From: CAG-411 sp045124315
GTDB taxonomy: Bacteria > Bacillota > Clostridia > Lachnospirales > Lachnospiraceae
DNA: 64,000 nucleotides
Direction of reading: 5' to 3'
NCBI GenBank assembly: GCA_045124315.1
Contig: JBGVLO010000009.1
Span: forward strand, 8,748-72,747
The notes under the pieces: generated by a model
The model's database searches: none
The model's input: only the letters and a program-made list of their open reading frames with translations
What the model was told of the DNA's origin: nothing
Part shown: positions 15,829 through 24,365 of the stretch, one piece after another
Layout: each line of letters begins with the position of its first letter
Position numbering within the stretch: position 1 is the stretch's first letter
Translations under genes and position numbers: made by a program

Positions 15829-16989
15829 ATGAAAAAAATTTTCATAGTTGGAATTGGAATGGGTTCCCAGGACGGAATTACGGTAGAGGCGAGAAATGCA
15901 ATTGAGTACTGTCAGCAGACCCATACACCGGTAATTCTGATACTTCCGGCAAAAGGAAGGGCGATTTCTGTGTTAGCAGAACTGCAGGGCTTCTTGGAAT
16001 TTCGGAAGGATCATACAATCAAGGGTGTGATCCTAAATGGAATCAGTCCCATGTCCGGTAAGATCCTAAAAGAAAAAATTGAACAGGAGTTTGATGTGAA
16101 AGTATATGGATGTGTGCCCACACTGGAAAATTTTCAGTTGGAAAGCAGACATTTAGGACTGGTGACACCTTATGAGCTGGAAAATTTAGAGCAGGAATTG
16201 GACAATCTTGGAGCAGACATGGAGCAGTATCTGGATATAGATGGGATTTTCGCATTGGCACATACCGCATCTGATTTAGACAGCGATTGTCCAGACGGAA
16301 TCAAAAAAATTTATGAAAAGCAAAAAGATGCAATTGCAAGTATAAAATCTGCCAAGTTAAGAATAGGTGTTGCGAGAGATTTGGCATTTTGCTTTTACTA
16401 CAAGGATAATTTGGAATTTCTGAAAGAAATGGGTTGTGAGATCGTACCTTTTAGTCCGTTACAGGATTCGGAACTTCCAAAGCAACTGGATGCAGTGATT
16501 TTTGGTGGTGGGTATCCGGAAATCTATGCCAGACAATTATCTGAAAATCAATCCATGCGGGAGAGCGTGTATGGGGAATTGTCGGAGGGGCTTTGTTGTA
16601 TGGCGGAATGCGGCGGTTTTATGTATCTTCATGAGCAGATGGAGGACCAGACAAAACAAGCGTATCCTATGGTTGGCTTTATAAAAGGTAAGACAGAGAA
16701 AAAAGAGCGGCTAGTTCGATTTGGTTATGCAGAGTTGAGTGCACAGGAGAGAAATCCTTTTCTGATGGAAGAAGAACGGATCAAAGCCCATGAATTTCAC
16801 TACTGGGACAGTGACAATAACGGCAATGCGTGGAGGGCAACAAAGCCTTCCGGTAATAGAAGCTGGGAATGTATGCATGTGACAGATACCATGCTTGCGG
16901 GATATCCTCATTTGTATTTTTATTCCAATTTACAAGTTCCCATTCGTTTTTTGCAACGCTGTGTAGAGCAAAGAAAAGAAAGAGGGTGA
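15829..16989 (+). pseudogene. cbiA: CbiE-CbiA in-frame chimera lacking the CbiA P-loop
   Basis: Residues 1 to about 26 (MKKIFIVGIGMGSQDGITVE) are the start of the methyltransferase CbiE. From about residue 30 (HTPVILILPAKGRAISVLAE) the sequence is cobyrinate a,c-diamide synthase CbiA, running to its normal end. This part includes VILNGISP, RHLGL and the glutaminase region with FGGGYPE, MAECGGFMYL and HEFHYW. CbiA normally starts with a P-loop domain of about 110 residues that binds ATP; it is absent here. Amidation of cobyrinate is therefore unlikely. The fusion frame is open over 386 codons and has a GAAGGGAAG site, so a protein may still be made. Confidence 0.82.
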
Positions 16990-16994
16990 AGCAG

Positions 16995-17522
16995 ATGCTT
17001 ACCGTAGTCTGTGGAGGAAGTGGTAGTGGGAAATCGGAATATGCCGAGAATATCATTACTGCATATAAGAAAAACTTTCCCAAGAATCAATTGATATATA
17101 TTGCCACTATGATGGGAAACGATGAAGAAACCAAGCAAAAGATTCATCGCCATCGTATGATGCGTAAAGACAAAGGCTTTGAAACCATAGAGTGTTTTTT
17201 TGATCTGAAAAATGTTACTGTGGAGGAAGACAGTATCGTACTTTTGGATTGCCTTTCTAATTTAGTAAGTAATGAATGTTTTGCGGAAGGCGGCGCAGGA
17301 GATCGGACTGCAGAGATGGTTTACAAAGGCGTAAAAAAATTAAACAGCAGTTGTAAGCATCTGGTGATTGTTACCAACGATGTGTTTGGAGATTCCATTG
17401 CCTACGACGAGTATACCCGATGGTTTATCAAGGTAATTGGAGATTTGAATTGTAAAATAGCTACCTTGGCAGACCAGGTGGTCGAAGTGGTGTGCGGGAT
17501 TCCCATACAGCATAAAGTATAG
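16995..17522 (+). CDS. cobU: Adenosylcobinamide kinase/guanylyltransferase CobU
   Basis: This 175-residue protein starts with the P-loop GGSGSGKSEYAE and carries HRHRM and LLDCLSNLVSN, matching full-length CobU. It phosphorylates adenosylcobinamide and transfers GMP to give the GDP-activated form used by CobS. The start is ATG 16995, 6 bases after the CbiA stop; a longer frame from 16869 overlaps cbiA and lacks a ribosome site. It appears intact, unlike its upstream neighbours. Confidence 0.93.
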   Translation: MLTVVCGGSGSGKSEYAENIITAYKKNFPKNQLIYIATMMGNDEETKQKIHRHRMMRKDKGFETIECFFDLKNVTVEEDSIVLLDCLSNLVSNECFAEGGAGDRTAEMVYKGVKKLNSSCKHLVIVTNDVFGDSIAYDEYTRWFIKVIGDLNCKIATLADQVVEVVCGIPIQHKV

Positions 17523-17550
17523 GTTATGATTCAGGAAAGAGGTGATTCTG

Positions 17551-18306
17551 GTGATACAGTCATTGATTATTGCATTTGCAATGTATTCGAAGATACCCAT
17601 GCCAAGGGTCGATTGGAATAAGAAAAATATGAGATACGCCCTTTGTTTTTTTCCAATGGTGGGAGCGGTAATCGGTCTTGCGCTTTGGGGGTGTGTCAGA
17701 TTATGTGAGATTGGAAATATGAATGGTTTCTTTACTTCTGTTCTACTTACTATTTTGCCAATCATACTAACTGGCGGTATTCATATGGATGGCTTTTTGG
17801 ATACAGTGGATGCGTTAAGTTCCAATGCAAGTAAAGAGAGAAAATTAGAAATATTAAAGGATTCCAATTCGGGTGCCTTTGCAATTACGTTTGGTATCGT
17901 TTACCTTTTGTCGTATGTAGCTGTGTTAACGGAATTTGACTGGAGAGCACTTCCGGAATTTGCGTTATCCTTTGTGATGATACGAACACTGAGCGGATTC
18001 AGTATTGCAAGCTTTCCTCTGGCACGTAATACAGGGCTTGCAGCAACTTTCCAGGATCATGCACAGAAAAGAAATGCCACTATTATATTACTGGCAATGT
18101 TTTTGGTGGAAAACGGTATTCTATTCTACTTTGATATGATTTTAGGAGGAATTACCTTAGCAACCTTATTGATGATGTTTGGTTATCACTATTATGTTTG
18201 CAGAACCAAGTTTGGAGGCATTACTGGTGACCTTGCCGGTTTCTTTTTGCAAATGAGTGAATTGGCAGTTGCATTTACTCTGATGATAGGATGCAGGGTG
18301 TTTTAG
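17551..18306 (+). CDS. cobS: Cobalamin synthase CobS
   Basis: This 251-residue integral membrane protein contains MYSKIPMPRVDW near the N-terminus and the conserved GGIHMDGFLDTVDAL motif (about 77-91). Several hydrophobic helices follow, to a normal C-terminus. CobS joins adenosyl-GDP-cobinamide with alpha-ribazole (phosphate). GTG 17551 lies behind AGAGGTG; GTG 17542 is a possible earlier start. It lies between cobU and a second CobU-like gene. Confidence 0.92.
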   Translation: MIQSLIIAFAMYSKIPMPRVDWNKKNMRYALCFFPMVGAVIGLALWGCVRLCEIGNMNGFFTSVLLTILPIILTGGIHMDGFLDTVDALSSNASKERKLEILKDSNSGAFAITFGIVYLLSYVAVLTEFDWRALPEFALSFVMIRTLSGFSIASFPLARNTGLAATFQDHAQKRNATIILLAMFLVENGILFYFDMILGGITLATLLMMFGYHYYVCRTKFGGITGDLAGFFLQMSELAVAFTLMIGCRVF

Positions 18307-18339
18307 TTACTGGAACAATATAAAAGAAGGATGGTCTTT

Positions 18340-18741
18340 ATGAAAAAAATATTAATAATAGGTGGAAAATGTCAGGGAAAGACAAAATGGACACAAGAAA
18401 ATTTTCCTGAGTATAAGAATGAGTCAGCAGAAGAATTGCTAAAAGAGAATCGGCGGGGAAGAGTAAAAGGAAAAGTATGGATCAATGGATTTCATTTGTA
18501 TATGAAACAATGGTTAAGGGCAAAAGAGGATTACAAAGAAAAGACGAAGCTTTTGGTAGAGAATCCTTCCTGGATTATTGTAAGTGACGAAATTGGTTCG
18601 GGAATTGTTCCCATGGATAAGGAAGAACGGGAATGGAGAGAAGAGACCGGACGTATGTTATGCAAGATTGCAGAACAGGCAGATGAAGTATACCGTGTAT
18701 TCTGTGGAATACCAACCATGATAAAGGGAAGTGATGTATGA
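18340..18741 (+). CDS. Second, short CobU-like nucleotide-binding protein
   Basis: This 133-residue protein has a P-loop variant GGKCQGKTKW at its N-terminus. Its end resembles CobU: IVSDEIGSGIVPMDKEEREWREETGR, quoted here in outline, then ADEVYRVFCGIP. It is shorter than CobU by about 40 residues and lacks CobU's HRHRM region. Similar small P-loop proteins occur in clostridial cobalamin clusters. Its stop overlaps the cbiB start, so it is coupled to cbiB. Whether it acts as a cobinamide kinase is not known. Confidence 0.7.
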   Translation: MKKILIIGGKCQGKTKWTQENFPEYKNESAEELLKENRRGRVKGKVWINGFHLYMKQWLRAKEDYKEKTKLLVENPSWIIVSDEIGSGIVPMDKEEREWREETGRMLCKIAEQADEVYRVFCGIPTMIKGSDV

Positions 18742-19715
18742 TGCAATATTCTTTGTACTCTTGTTTGATCGGATTTCTGTTAGATTTGCTGATAGGTGAT
18801 CCTCAATGGTTTCGCTGGCATCCGATTCGATTGATTGGTCAGTGGATTGATATGTGCGAAAAAATTGTGAGAAAGTGCTTTGGAACAAAAGATAAGCAGT
18901 TATTTGTGGCTGGTATTGTGCTAGCCGTTATGGTGATGGTAGTATCAACGGGGCTTCCCTTACTGCTCCTGATCGTCTGTTATCGAATCCATGTACTGTT
19001 GGGAATTGGGATAGAGAGCATTCTGTGCTATTTTGTCTATGCAACGAAATCTTTGAAAACGGAGAGTATGAAGGTGTATGAGGCATTGGAGACAAAAGAT
19101 ATACAGGAATCCAGAAGAGCCGTTTCTATGATCGTGGGAAGAGATGTGGATCGGCTGGATGAGACAGGGGTTGCAAAAGCTGCGGTAGAGACGGTAGCAG
19201 AAAATACATCGGATGGTGTGATCGCCCCTATTTTTTATACCATGCTTGGTGGACCAGTTGCAGGTTTTCTTTATAAATCCATCAATACTATGGATTCCAT
19301 GATTGGTTACAAGAATGAGAAATACATGTATTTAGGAAGATTTGCAGCAAAGCTGGACGATGTGGTCAACTTTATACCTGCAAGAGTAAGCGCATTTCTC
19401 ATGTTACTTGCAGCAGCAATTTCGCCAGAGATGGACGCAAAAGAGGCGTGGCACATATACAAAAGGGATCGAAAAAAAAGCTCCAGTCCAAATGCAGGAC
19501 AGACAGAGGCTGTATGTGCAGGGGCCTTACATATCCAGATCTTAGGACCTGCATACTATTTTGGCGTATTACATGAGAAACCAAGTATTGGTGAGGCACT
19601 GAAACCGGTAGAGCCACTTACCATAAAGAAGGTAAATCAATTGATGTACCGGACGGCCTGGCTTGCGGTATTTCTGTTTCCTTTTATTAAGTGGGGAGTC
19701 ATCTGTCTTTTTTAG
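18738..19715 (+). CDS. cbiB: Adenosylcobinamide-phosphate synthase CbiB
   Basis: This 325-residue membrane protein contains the family motifs DLLIGDPQWFRWHPIRLIG (about 14-32), AENTSDGVIAPIFY, DDVVNFIPARVSAF and SPNAGQTEAVCAGAL. CbiB attaches aminopropanol or its phosphate to adenosylcobyric acid. Its length and ends are normal. ATG 18738 and ATG 18741 are both possible starts; the gene overlaps its upstream neighbour. With cobD downstream it would allow rebuilding of the nucleotide loop from imported cobyric acid. Confidence 0.93.
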   Translation: MMQYSLYSCLIGFLLDLLIGDPQWFRWHPIRLIGQWIDMCEKIVRKCFGTKDKQLFVAGIVLAVMVMVVSTGLPLLLLIVCYRIHVLLGIGIESILCYFVYATKSLKTESMKVYEALETKDIQESRRAVSMIVGRDVDRLDETGVAKAAVETVAENTSDGVIAPIFYTMLGGPVAGFLYKSINTMDSMIGYKNEKYMYLGRFAAKLDDVVNFIPARVSAFLMLLAAAISPEMDAKEAWHIYKRDRKKSSSPNAGQTEAVCAGALHIQILGPAYYFGVLHEKPSIGEALKPVEPLTIKKVNQLMYRTAWLAVFLFPFIKWGVICLF

Positions 19716-19732
19716 AAGAGATACTCGCAGGG

Positions 19733-19776
19733 CAACCCTTTCATAAAAGTGCAAGGTTTAAGTAAATGACATTGGT
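19733..19776. repeat. Dispersed 44-base repeat, copy A
   Basis: This block aligns without gaps to 24491-24534, with 9 differences by eye, and shares its core with 28292 onward. All copies carry CAACC, a TATA/CATAAAAG segment and AAGG-TTA. It lies 28 bases before cobD. Confidence 0.6.
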
Positions 19777-19803
19777 TCACAGGTTAGAAAGGATGGTTGT
19801 AAT

Positions 19804-20838
19804 ATGAAGTATGGACATGGAGGAGATATCTATAGCTATCCTCAGTTAGTGGATTTTTCCGCAAATATAAATCCATTTGGAACATCCGGTGAAGTGATTG
19901 AAGCAATCAAAAAAGCGGCAGAACATGTTGCACCTTATCCGGATTTTTACTGTAGAAAATTGCGTGATGCAATTGCAAATGCGGAAGAGATTGAATCAGA
20001 AAAGATAATTTGTGGCAATGGGGCGGCAGATCTGATCTATCGGTTTGTGGCAGCAATAAAGCCACAGAAAGCATTGCTTGCGGTACCTTGTTTTTCTGAG
20101 TATGAACAGGCATTGCGGAGTGTGGGATGTGAAGTGGAGTATTACAAACTGGATTCCCAGACTTTTACTTTGACAGAGAAGTTTCTGGAAGCATTGACTG
20201 AGCAAGTGGATATAATCTGTCTCTGTACACCAAACAATCCAACGGGGATCAGTATTCCAGAGAAATTATTAGAGAAGATTATAAAAAGGTGTAAGGAAAA
20301 AAATATCGCCTTTTTATTAGATGAATGTTTTCGGGACTTTGTAGGGGAAGAAAAGCAGTTTCTTCCATATAAAGACAGGAAACACTACGATAAGATGTTA
20401 ACCTTGCGGGCATTTACGAAAATGTATGGATTAGCCGGAATTCGTTTGGGATATGGTTTTTGTGAGAATGCGCAATTGTTGGAACAGATGCAGCTTTGTG
20501 GTCCACCGTGGAATGTGTCAACAGTAGCCCAGGAAGCGGGGCTTGCAGCACTAGGTCTTACAGACTTCCCAGAAAAGATACGAAGGTATATTGAGAAGCA
20601 AAAAGAGTATTTGTATACAGAATTAAAACAAATGAATCTTATGGTATGGAAATCTGATGCAAATTATTTGTTTTTTAAAGCAGAGAAACAATTAAAAGAG
20701 AAAATGATAAAACAGGGCTTTCTTATACGGGACTGTAGCAATTATACAGGATTACAGGCGGGCTATTATCGAATAGCCGTAAAGACAGAAGAGGAAAATA
20801 AGAGACTGGTCACGGCTCTTAAGAATTCACTTAGTTAG
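19804..20838 (+). CDS. cobD: L-threonine-O-3-phosphate decarboxylase CobD
   Basis: This 344-residue PLP enzyme has the start MKYGHGGDIYSYP and VDFSANINPFG typical of CobD. It carries the aspartate-containing LLDECFRDF and a PLP lysine at about K206 in AFTKMYGLAG. It makes (R)-1-aminopropanol phosphate for CbiB. Length and order of motifs are normal. AAAGGATGG precedes the start and cobQ begins 13 bases after its stop. Confidence 0.92.
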   Translation: MKYGHGGDIYSYPQLVDFSANINPFGTSGEVIEAIKKAAEHVAPYPDFYCRKLRDAIANAEEIESEKIICGNGAADLIYRFVAAIKPQKALLAVPCFSEYEQALRSVGCEVEYYKLDSQTFTLTEKFLEALTEQVDIICLCTPNNPTGISIPEKLLEKIIKRCKEKNIAFLLDECFRDFVGEEKQFLPYKDRKHYDKMLTLRAFTKMYGLAGIRLGYGFCENAQLLEQMQLCGPPWNVSTVAQEAGLAALGLTDFPEKIRRYIEKQKEYLYTELKQMNLMVWKSDANYLFFKAEKQLKEKMIKQGFLIRDCSNYTGLQAGYYRIAVKTEEENKRLVTALKNSLS

Positions 20839-20850
20839 GAGGAATAAGAT

Positions 20851-21586
20851 ATGGCAAAAGCAAAGTCTATTATGATACAGGGTACTATGTCAAATGCAGG
20901 AAAAAGTTTATTGGCCGGAGGTTTGTGCAGAGTTTTTATGCAGGATGGACTTAAGACCACACCGTTTAAGTCACAAAATATGGCTTTGAATTCTTTTATT
21001 ACAAAAGAAGGACTGGAAATGGGAAGAGCACAGGTAATGCAGGCAGAGGCTGCTGGAATCGAACCAAGAGCAATTATGAATCCTATCTTATTAAAACCTA
21101 CAAACGATACGGGTTCACAGGTTATCGTAAATGGAGAAGTCTATGGAACTATGTCAGCAATGGAGTATTATCAGAAGAAAGAACAGTTTGTGCCGGCGGT
21201 ATTAGATGCCTATCATCAGTTAGAAGATGAATTTGATATGATTGTCATTAGAAGGATATGAGATTCATATGGGTGAAACGGAACTTAAGTCCGGCACTTC
21301 CTCTCTGACTACGATCAGTAATATCATTGACAATGGAAAAGAAACAGCGGATGGCGCACAGAATGAAAATGTATATGGAAGTTATGTGCATGGAATTTTT
21401 GATTCCGATGAAGTGGTAAAAACCATTGTGGCTTCTGTCTTAGAGGAAAAGGGATTGGATTGCAGCAAGGTAAATGCCTTCCAGTTAACCAATTATAAAG
21501 AAAAGCAATATGACGCATTAGCAAAGGCAGTTCGCCTGGCATTGGATATGGAACAGGTTTATAAGATTGTGGATGCCGGTATGTAA
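20851..21586 (+). pseudogene. cobQ: Cobyric acid synthase CobQ with a large internal deletion and frameshift
   Basis: The first about 132 residues are normal CobQ: P-loop-like SNAGKSLLAGGLCR, FKSQNMALNSF, and PILLKPTNDTGSQVI up to DMIVI. At 21250 the sequence jumps to the C-terminal glutaminase part (EGYEIHMGETEL, YGSYVHGIFD) in a different frame. The first frame ends at TGA 21259-21261. About 260 of some 500 residues are missing. CobQ amidates four side chains of adenosylcobyrinate diamide, so this step is lost here. GAAGGA at the junction could be one of two short direct repeats used for deletion; this cannot be shown without an intact relative. Confidence 0.88.
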
Positions 21587-21598
21587 GGAGGTACGGAT

Positions 21599-22282
21599 AT
21601 GGAGAAGATTTTATTGGGGCAGGTATTGCCAAGAGATATTGAAAAGAGAAGCTTTGAGATTATCACAGAAGAGCTGGGAGACCGAAAGTTCCCTAAAGAT
21701 CAGGAAAGTATTATCAAACGGGTGATCCATACCTCCGCAGATTTTGATTATGCAGATAATTTATGTTTTTCTGAGAATGCGGTTGCTTTGGCAAAACAGG
21801 CAATTATGGATGGCGCCTGTATCGTAACCGACACACAGATGGCAAAGGCGGGAATTAATAAGAGATCCTTAAAGAAGTTTGGTGGGGAAGCCGATTGTAA
21901 GGAATGTGGTATTACGGAAGAAGATTCTCGAAAAAAAATGGAGCATATGTGGAATACCATGTATCAGGCAAGTTGTGCTTATGAAGGGAATCTTCGGTCG
22001 AAAAGTGGCTTTGTTGGTGGAGATGGAGAACGCATAAAGCAGTATGTGGATACCAACGATTCCTATGCAGGGGCTATGAATGCAATAGCAGCCGCAGATA
22101 TGGCTTTGGCAGGTGTGGAAAGTCGCATTCCTGTAGATCAGGTGATAGATGCCATGAGAGAAATTGGGGATGCTATGCCAATGCAGTACAAAGAAACTGC
22201 CTGTGGCGGATGTGCAGCCACGGAATGGGCAAAACAGGCAGAGGGGAATATGAGAAATGTGAATGAAGGGTCAAAAAGTTAG
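21599..22282 (+). pseudogene. cbiC: CbiC-SdaAA chimera from two in-frame deletions
   Basis: Residues 1 to about 100 are precorrin-8X methylmutase CbiC/CobH (PRDIEKRSFEIITEEL, VIHTSADFDYADNL, DTQMAKAGI). The C-terminal half with the IGNAPTAL-type region is missing. From about residue 105 the frame continues in the alpha subunit of iron-sulfur L-serine dehydratase: first an N-terminal piece ending SKSGFVGGDGERIKQY, then directly its C-terminal piece (ADMALAGVESRIPVDQVIDA, ETACGGCAATEWAK). The central catalytic part (APTAGSCG-type motif) is absent. The 227-codon frame is open and has an AAGGAGG site. Neither activity is expected. Confidence 0.8.
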
Positions 22283-22297
22283 GAGTGAAAAATTCAT

Positions 22298-22564
22298 ATG
22301 AAAGAAAAAAATAGTGCATCCTTTTTTCAGAACAGCGAATGCGAATACTTTCCATGTCACCAGGGGGCAAATAAGGAGAATTTCAATTGTCTCTTTTGTT
22401 ATTGCCCATTGTATGCTTTAGGAAAAGACTGTGGAGGTAATTTTTCGTACACCTCCAAAGGGATCAAAGATTGCACCAATTGTTTGGTGCCTCATGGACC
22501 AAAGAGCACAGAGTATATAAAGAAAAAGTTTCCAGAGTTAGTAGAAAGAATCAAACAGTTATAA
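22298..22564 (+). CDS. Cysteine-rich small-domain protein
   Basis: This 88-residue protein has nine Cys and a His in the pattern CEYFPCH, CLFCYCPLY, DC and CTNCLVPH. It matches the cysteine-rich small domain family, a probable metal-binding module often met beside cobalamin genes in clostridia. The role is unknown; metal handling for the cobalamin pathway is a guess from context. The gene looks complete and starts 15 bases after the chimeric upstream frame. Confidence 0.8.
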   Translation: MKEKNSASFFQNSECEYFPCHQGANKENFNCLFCYCPLYALGKDCGGNFSYTSKGIKDCTNCLVPHGPKSTEYIKKKFPELVERIKQL

Positions 22565-22568
22565 TCGT

Positions 22569-22592
22569 GTTCACATACCTGTGAACTGTAAC
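22569..22592. repeat. REP-like palindrome, one arm shortened
   Basis: GTTCACA-TACC-TGTGAAC followed by TGTAAC is the 15351 repeat read on the other strand, lacking the outer half of one arm. It lies just after the cysteine-rich gene. Confidence 0.7.
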
Positions 22593-22788
22593 ATAATCGT
22601 CTGTCACAGCGAAAAAGATAGAATTGTCCCTTTTCCCACCGAAAAAAGAGAATATAATTAATAAAATAGAAGCGAATCACAAGGGAGATGTACCAACATC
22701 TCTCTTACTTTATTTGAAGAATAGTTGAGAACAAGAATAAAAAGTCCTGTATAATAGATATACAGAATATAAGAAAAGGGGATGCCAT

Positions 22789-23853
22789 ATGAGTAGATTA
22801 GAAGAGTTATTAAAATGTATCCAACCAATCGATCAGGATATGTGTGAAATGTCAAGGGAGAAGTGGGATCAGGTAGGAAAGCCCCTGCGAAGTCTCGGAA
22901 AATTAGAAGATCTTGTAATCCAGCTTGCAGGTATAACCAGAGAACTCAATCCCAAAGTAGATAAGAAGGCAGTCCTTATCTTTTGTGCAGACAATGGAGT
23001 AGTAGAAGAGGGCGTTACACAGACAGGAAGTGAAGTGACTGCGATCGTATCGGAAAACTTTACAAAAGGAATTGCAACCATTAATTCCTTTGCGGGAGTT
23101 GCTGGTGCAAGAACCATTCCAATTGATATTGGTATCAATCGAGATATGTCTCATGTGAAAGGCATGGTACATAAAAAAGTAGCTCTTGGAACAAAAAATA
23201 TGGCAAAAGGACCGGCTATGACCCGCGAGCAGTGCGAAGAAGCAATTTTAGTTGGGATTGATACGGTTCGTGAATGTAAAGAAAAAGGCTATAATTTATT
23301 TGTTACCGGAGAGATGGGCATCGGAAATACTTCTACTTCCAGTGCAATGTTATCCGTATTAACCGGCGTCCCAGTTGCCCAAGTAACTGGAAAAGGGGCC
23401 GGTTTAACTTCTGACGGTATCAAACATAAAATTGAAATCTTAGAACAGGCAATTGAAGTAAACAAACCGAACAAAGACGACATTCTGGATGTTATGTGCA
23501 AATTGGGTGGTTTTGATATTTGCGGAATTGCAGGAGCGTTTCTGGGAGGGGCAATCTACCATGTTCCGGTTTTGATCGATGGATTTATTTCTGCCATTGG
23601 TGCGATCTGTGCCACAAAACTGGCTCCGAATTGTAAAGATTATATGTTTGCCTCTCATTGTTCCGCAGAACCAGCCGGCCAGCTGGCCTTAAAAACAATT
23701 GGAAAAGAAGCCTACATTCACGCAGGAATGTGTCTTGGAGAAGGAACCGGAGGACTGGTGGGCGCAAAATTGTTTGATTTTGCACTGGCTGCATACAATG
23801 AAGTTGCAGACTTTGAACATGCCGAATTTGGTCATTATGAATTATTGGAATAA
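22789..23853 (+). CDS. cobT: Nicotinate-nucleotide:DMB phosphoribosyltransferase CobT
   Basis: This 354-residue enzyme carries family motifs GMVHKKVALGTKNMA, GEMGIGNTSTSSAML, VTGKGAGL and a C-terminal glutamate-containing AEFGHYELLE. It converts the lower-ligand base to its alpha-ribotide. Length and ends are normal. It has its own AAAGGGG site and is separated from upstream genes by 224 bases, so it may have its own promoter. The palindrome cluster at 23855 begins one base after its stop. Confidence 0.95.
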   Translation: MSRLEELLKCIQPIDQDMCEMSREKWDQVGKPLRSLGKLEDLVIQLAGITRELNPKVDKKAVLIFCADNGVVEEGVTQTGSEVTAIVSENFTKGIATINSFAGVAGARTIPIDIGINRDMSHVKGMVHKKVALGTKNMAKGPAMTREQCEEAILVGIDTVRECKEKGYNLFVTGEMGIGNTSTSSAMLSVLTGVPVAQVTGKGAGLTSDGIKHKIEILEQAIEVNKPNKDDILDVMCKLGGFDICGIAGAFLGGAIYHVPVLIDGFISAIGAICATKLAPNCKDYMFASHCSAEPAGQLALKTIGKEAYIHAGMCLGEGTGGLVGAKLFDFALAAYNEVADFEHAEFGHYELLE

Positions 23854-23854
23854 C

Positions 23855-23990
23855 GTTCCAGTTCACAGGTATGTGAACTGGAACTGATTTGGGCAATGCT
23901 GCGCATGGAAAATTGCCCAAATCTGCACACGGTAGATTTTCATACGGTATTTTCGGTACCGAAAATACCTACCTGTGAACAGTTACGGAA
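23855..23990. repeat. Composite palindrome cluster after cobT
   Basis: Three stems sit side by side. GTTCCAGTTCACA-GGTA with its complement lies at 23855-23884. GATTTGGGCAAT/ATTGCCCAAATC lies at 23886-23923. A perfect 24-base palindrome around CGGTACCG lies at 23946-23969. TACCTGTGAAC (about 23968-23978) then repeats one arm of the first stem, so an outer fold over the whole block is possible. No gene is visible. Confidence 0.7.
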
Positions 23991-24016
23991 TCACAACTGT
24001 CCCCTTTTCATAAAAA

Positions 24017-24046
24017 AAATTGCCCCTTTTCTAAGAGGACAATTTG
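24017..24046 (+). terminator. Hairpin ahead of the second cobalamin riboswitch
   Basis: AAATTG and CAATTT flank an inner CCCCTTTT/AAGAGG pairing. It resembles the hairpins before the first riboswitch (50-65) and at 15017. It may end cobT transcription, though the T tract is poor. Confidence 0.4.
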
Positions 24047-24063
24047 TGTTACGATAACAACAA

Positions 24064-24236
24064 TAGATGTAAGTTATTTACAAATGTTGGGATATAACAT
24101 TTGCTATGTCGGAAACTGGTGCAAATCCAGTACGGTCACGCCACTGTAATAGGGAGCGACACAGAGGCCACTGAGAATAATCTTGGGAAGGTTGTGAAGC
24201 GTTGAACTTAAGTCAGGAGACGGATTTACATTTTGA
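24064..24236 (+). ncRNA. Second cobalamin riboswitch aptamer
   Basis: Core motifs follow the cobalamin pattern: CGGAAACTGGTGCAAATCCA (24110-24129), CACGCCACTGTAATAGGGAG (24137-24156), GCCACTG (24167-24173), CTTGGGAAGG (24182-24191) and AAGTCAGGAG (24210-24219). GATGTAA and TTACATT close P1. It precedes the truncated cbiM, and probably cobC, and originally would have controlled cobalt uptake. Confidence 0.95.
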
Positions 24237-24269
24237 GAATATTTCTGCGAACGACGGAGATCCTTGAAA
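24231..24269 (+). other. Hairpin shared by both cobalamin riboswitch leaders, copy 2
   Basis: TTTTGAG pairs with CTTGAAA through Watson-Crick and G-U pairs, around a loop with AATATT, TGCGA and GACGG as at 344-382. Confidence 0.55.
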
Positions 24270-24282
24270 TATGCGAACGAAA

Positions 24283-24323
24283 AGAGAGTGATTCTATCTC
24301 TGCACAGATAGAATCTACTCTCT
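24283..24323 (+). other. Long hairpin between the riboswitch and its terminator
   Basis: AGAGAGT plus ATTCTATCT pair with AGATAGAAT plus ACTCTCT, about 16 bp with one bulge region and a CTGCAC loop. No T tract follows, so it is more likely a structural part of the expression platform than a terminator. Confidence 0.6.
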
Positions 24324-24337
24324 AAACAAACATATTT

Positions 24338-24365
24338 GAGGTTACTTTGCAGTAACCTCTTTTTT
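24338..24365 (+). terminator. Terminator of the second cobalamin riboswitch
   Basis: GAGGTTACT and AGTAACCTC form a perfect 9-bp stem with a TTGC loop, followed by six T residues. Confidence 0.9.
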
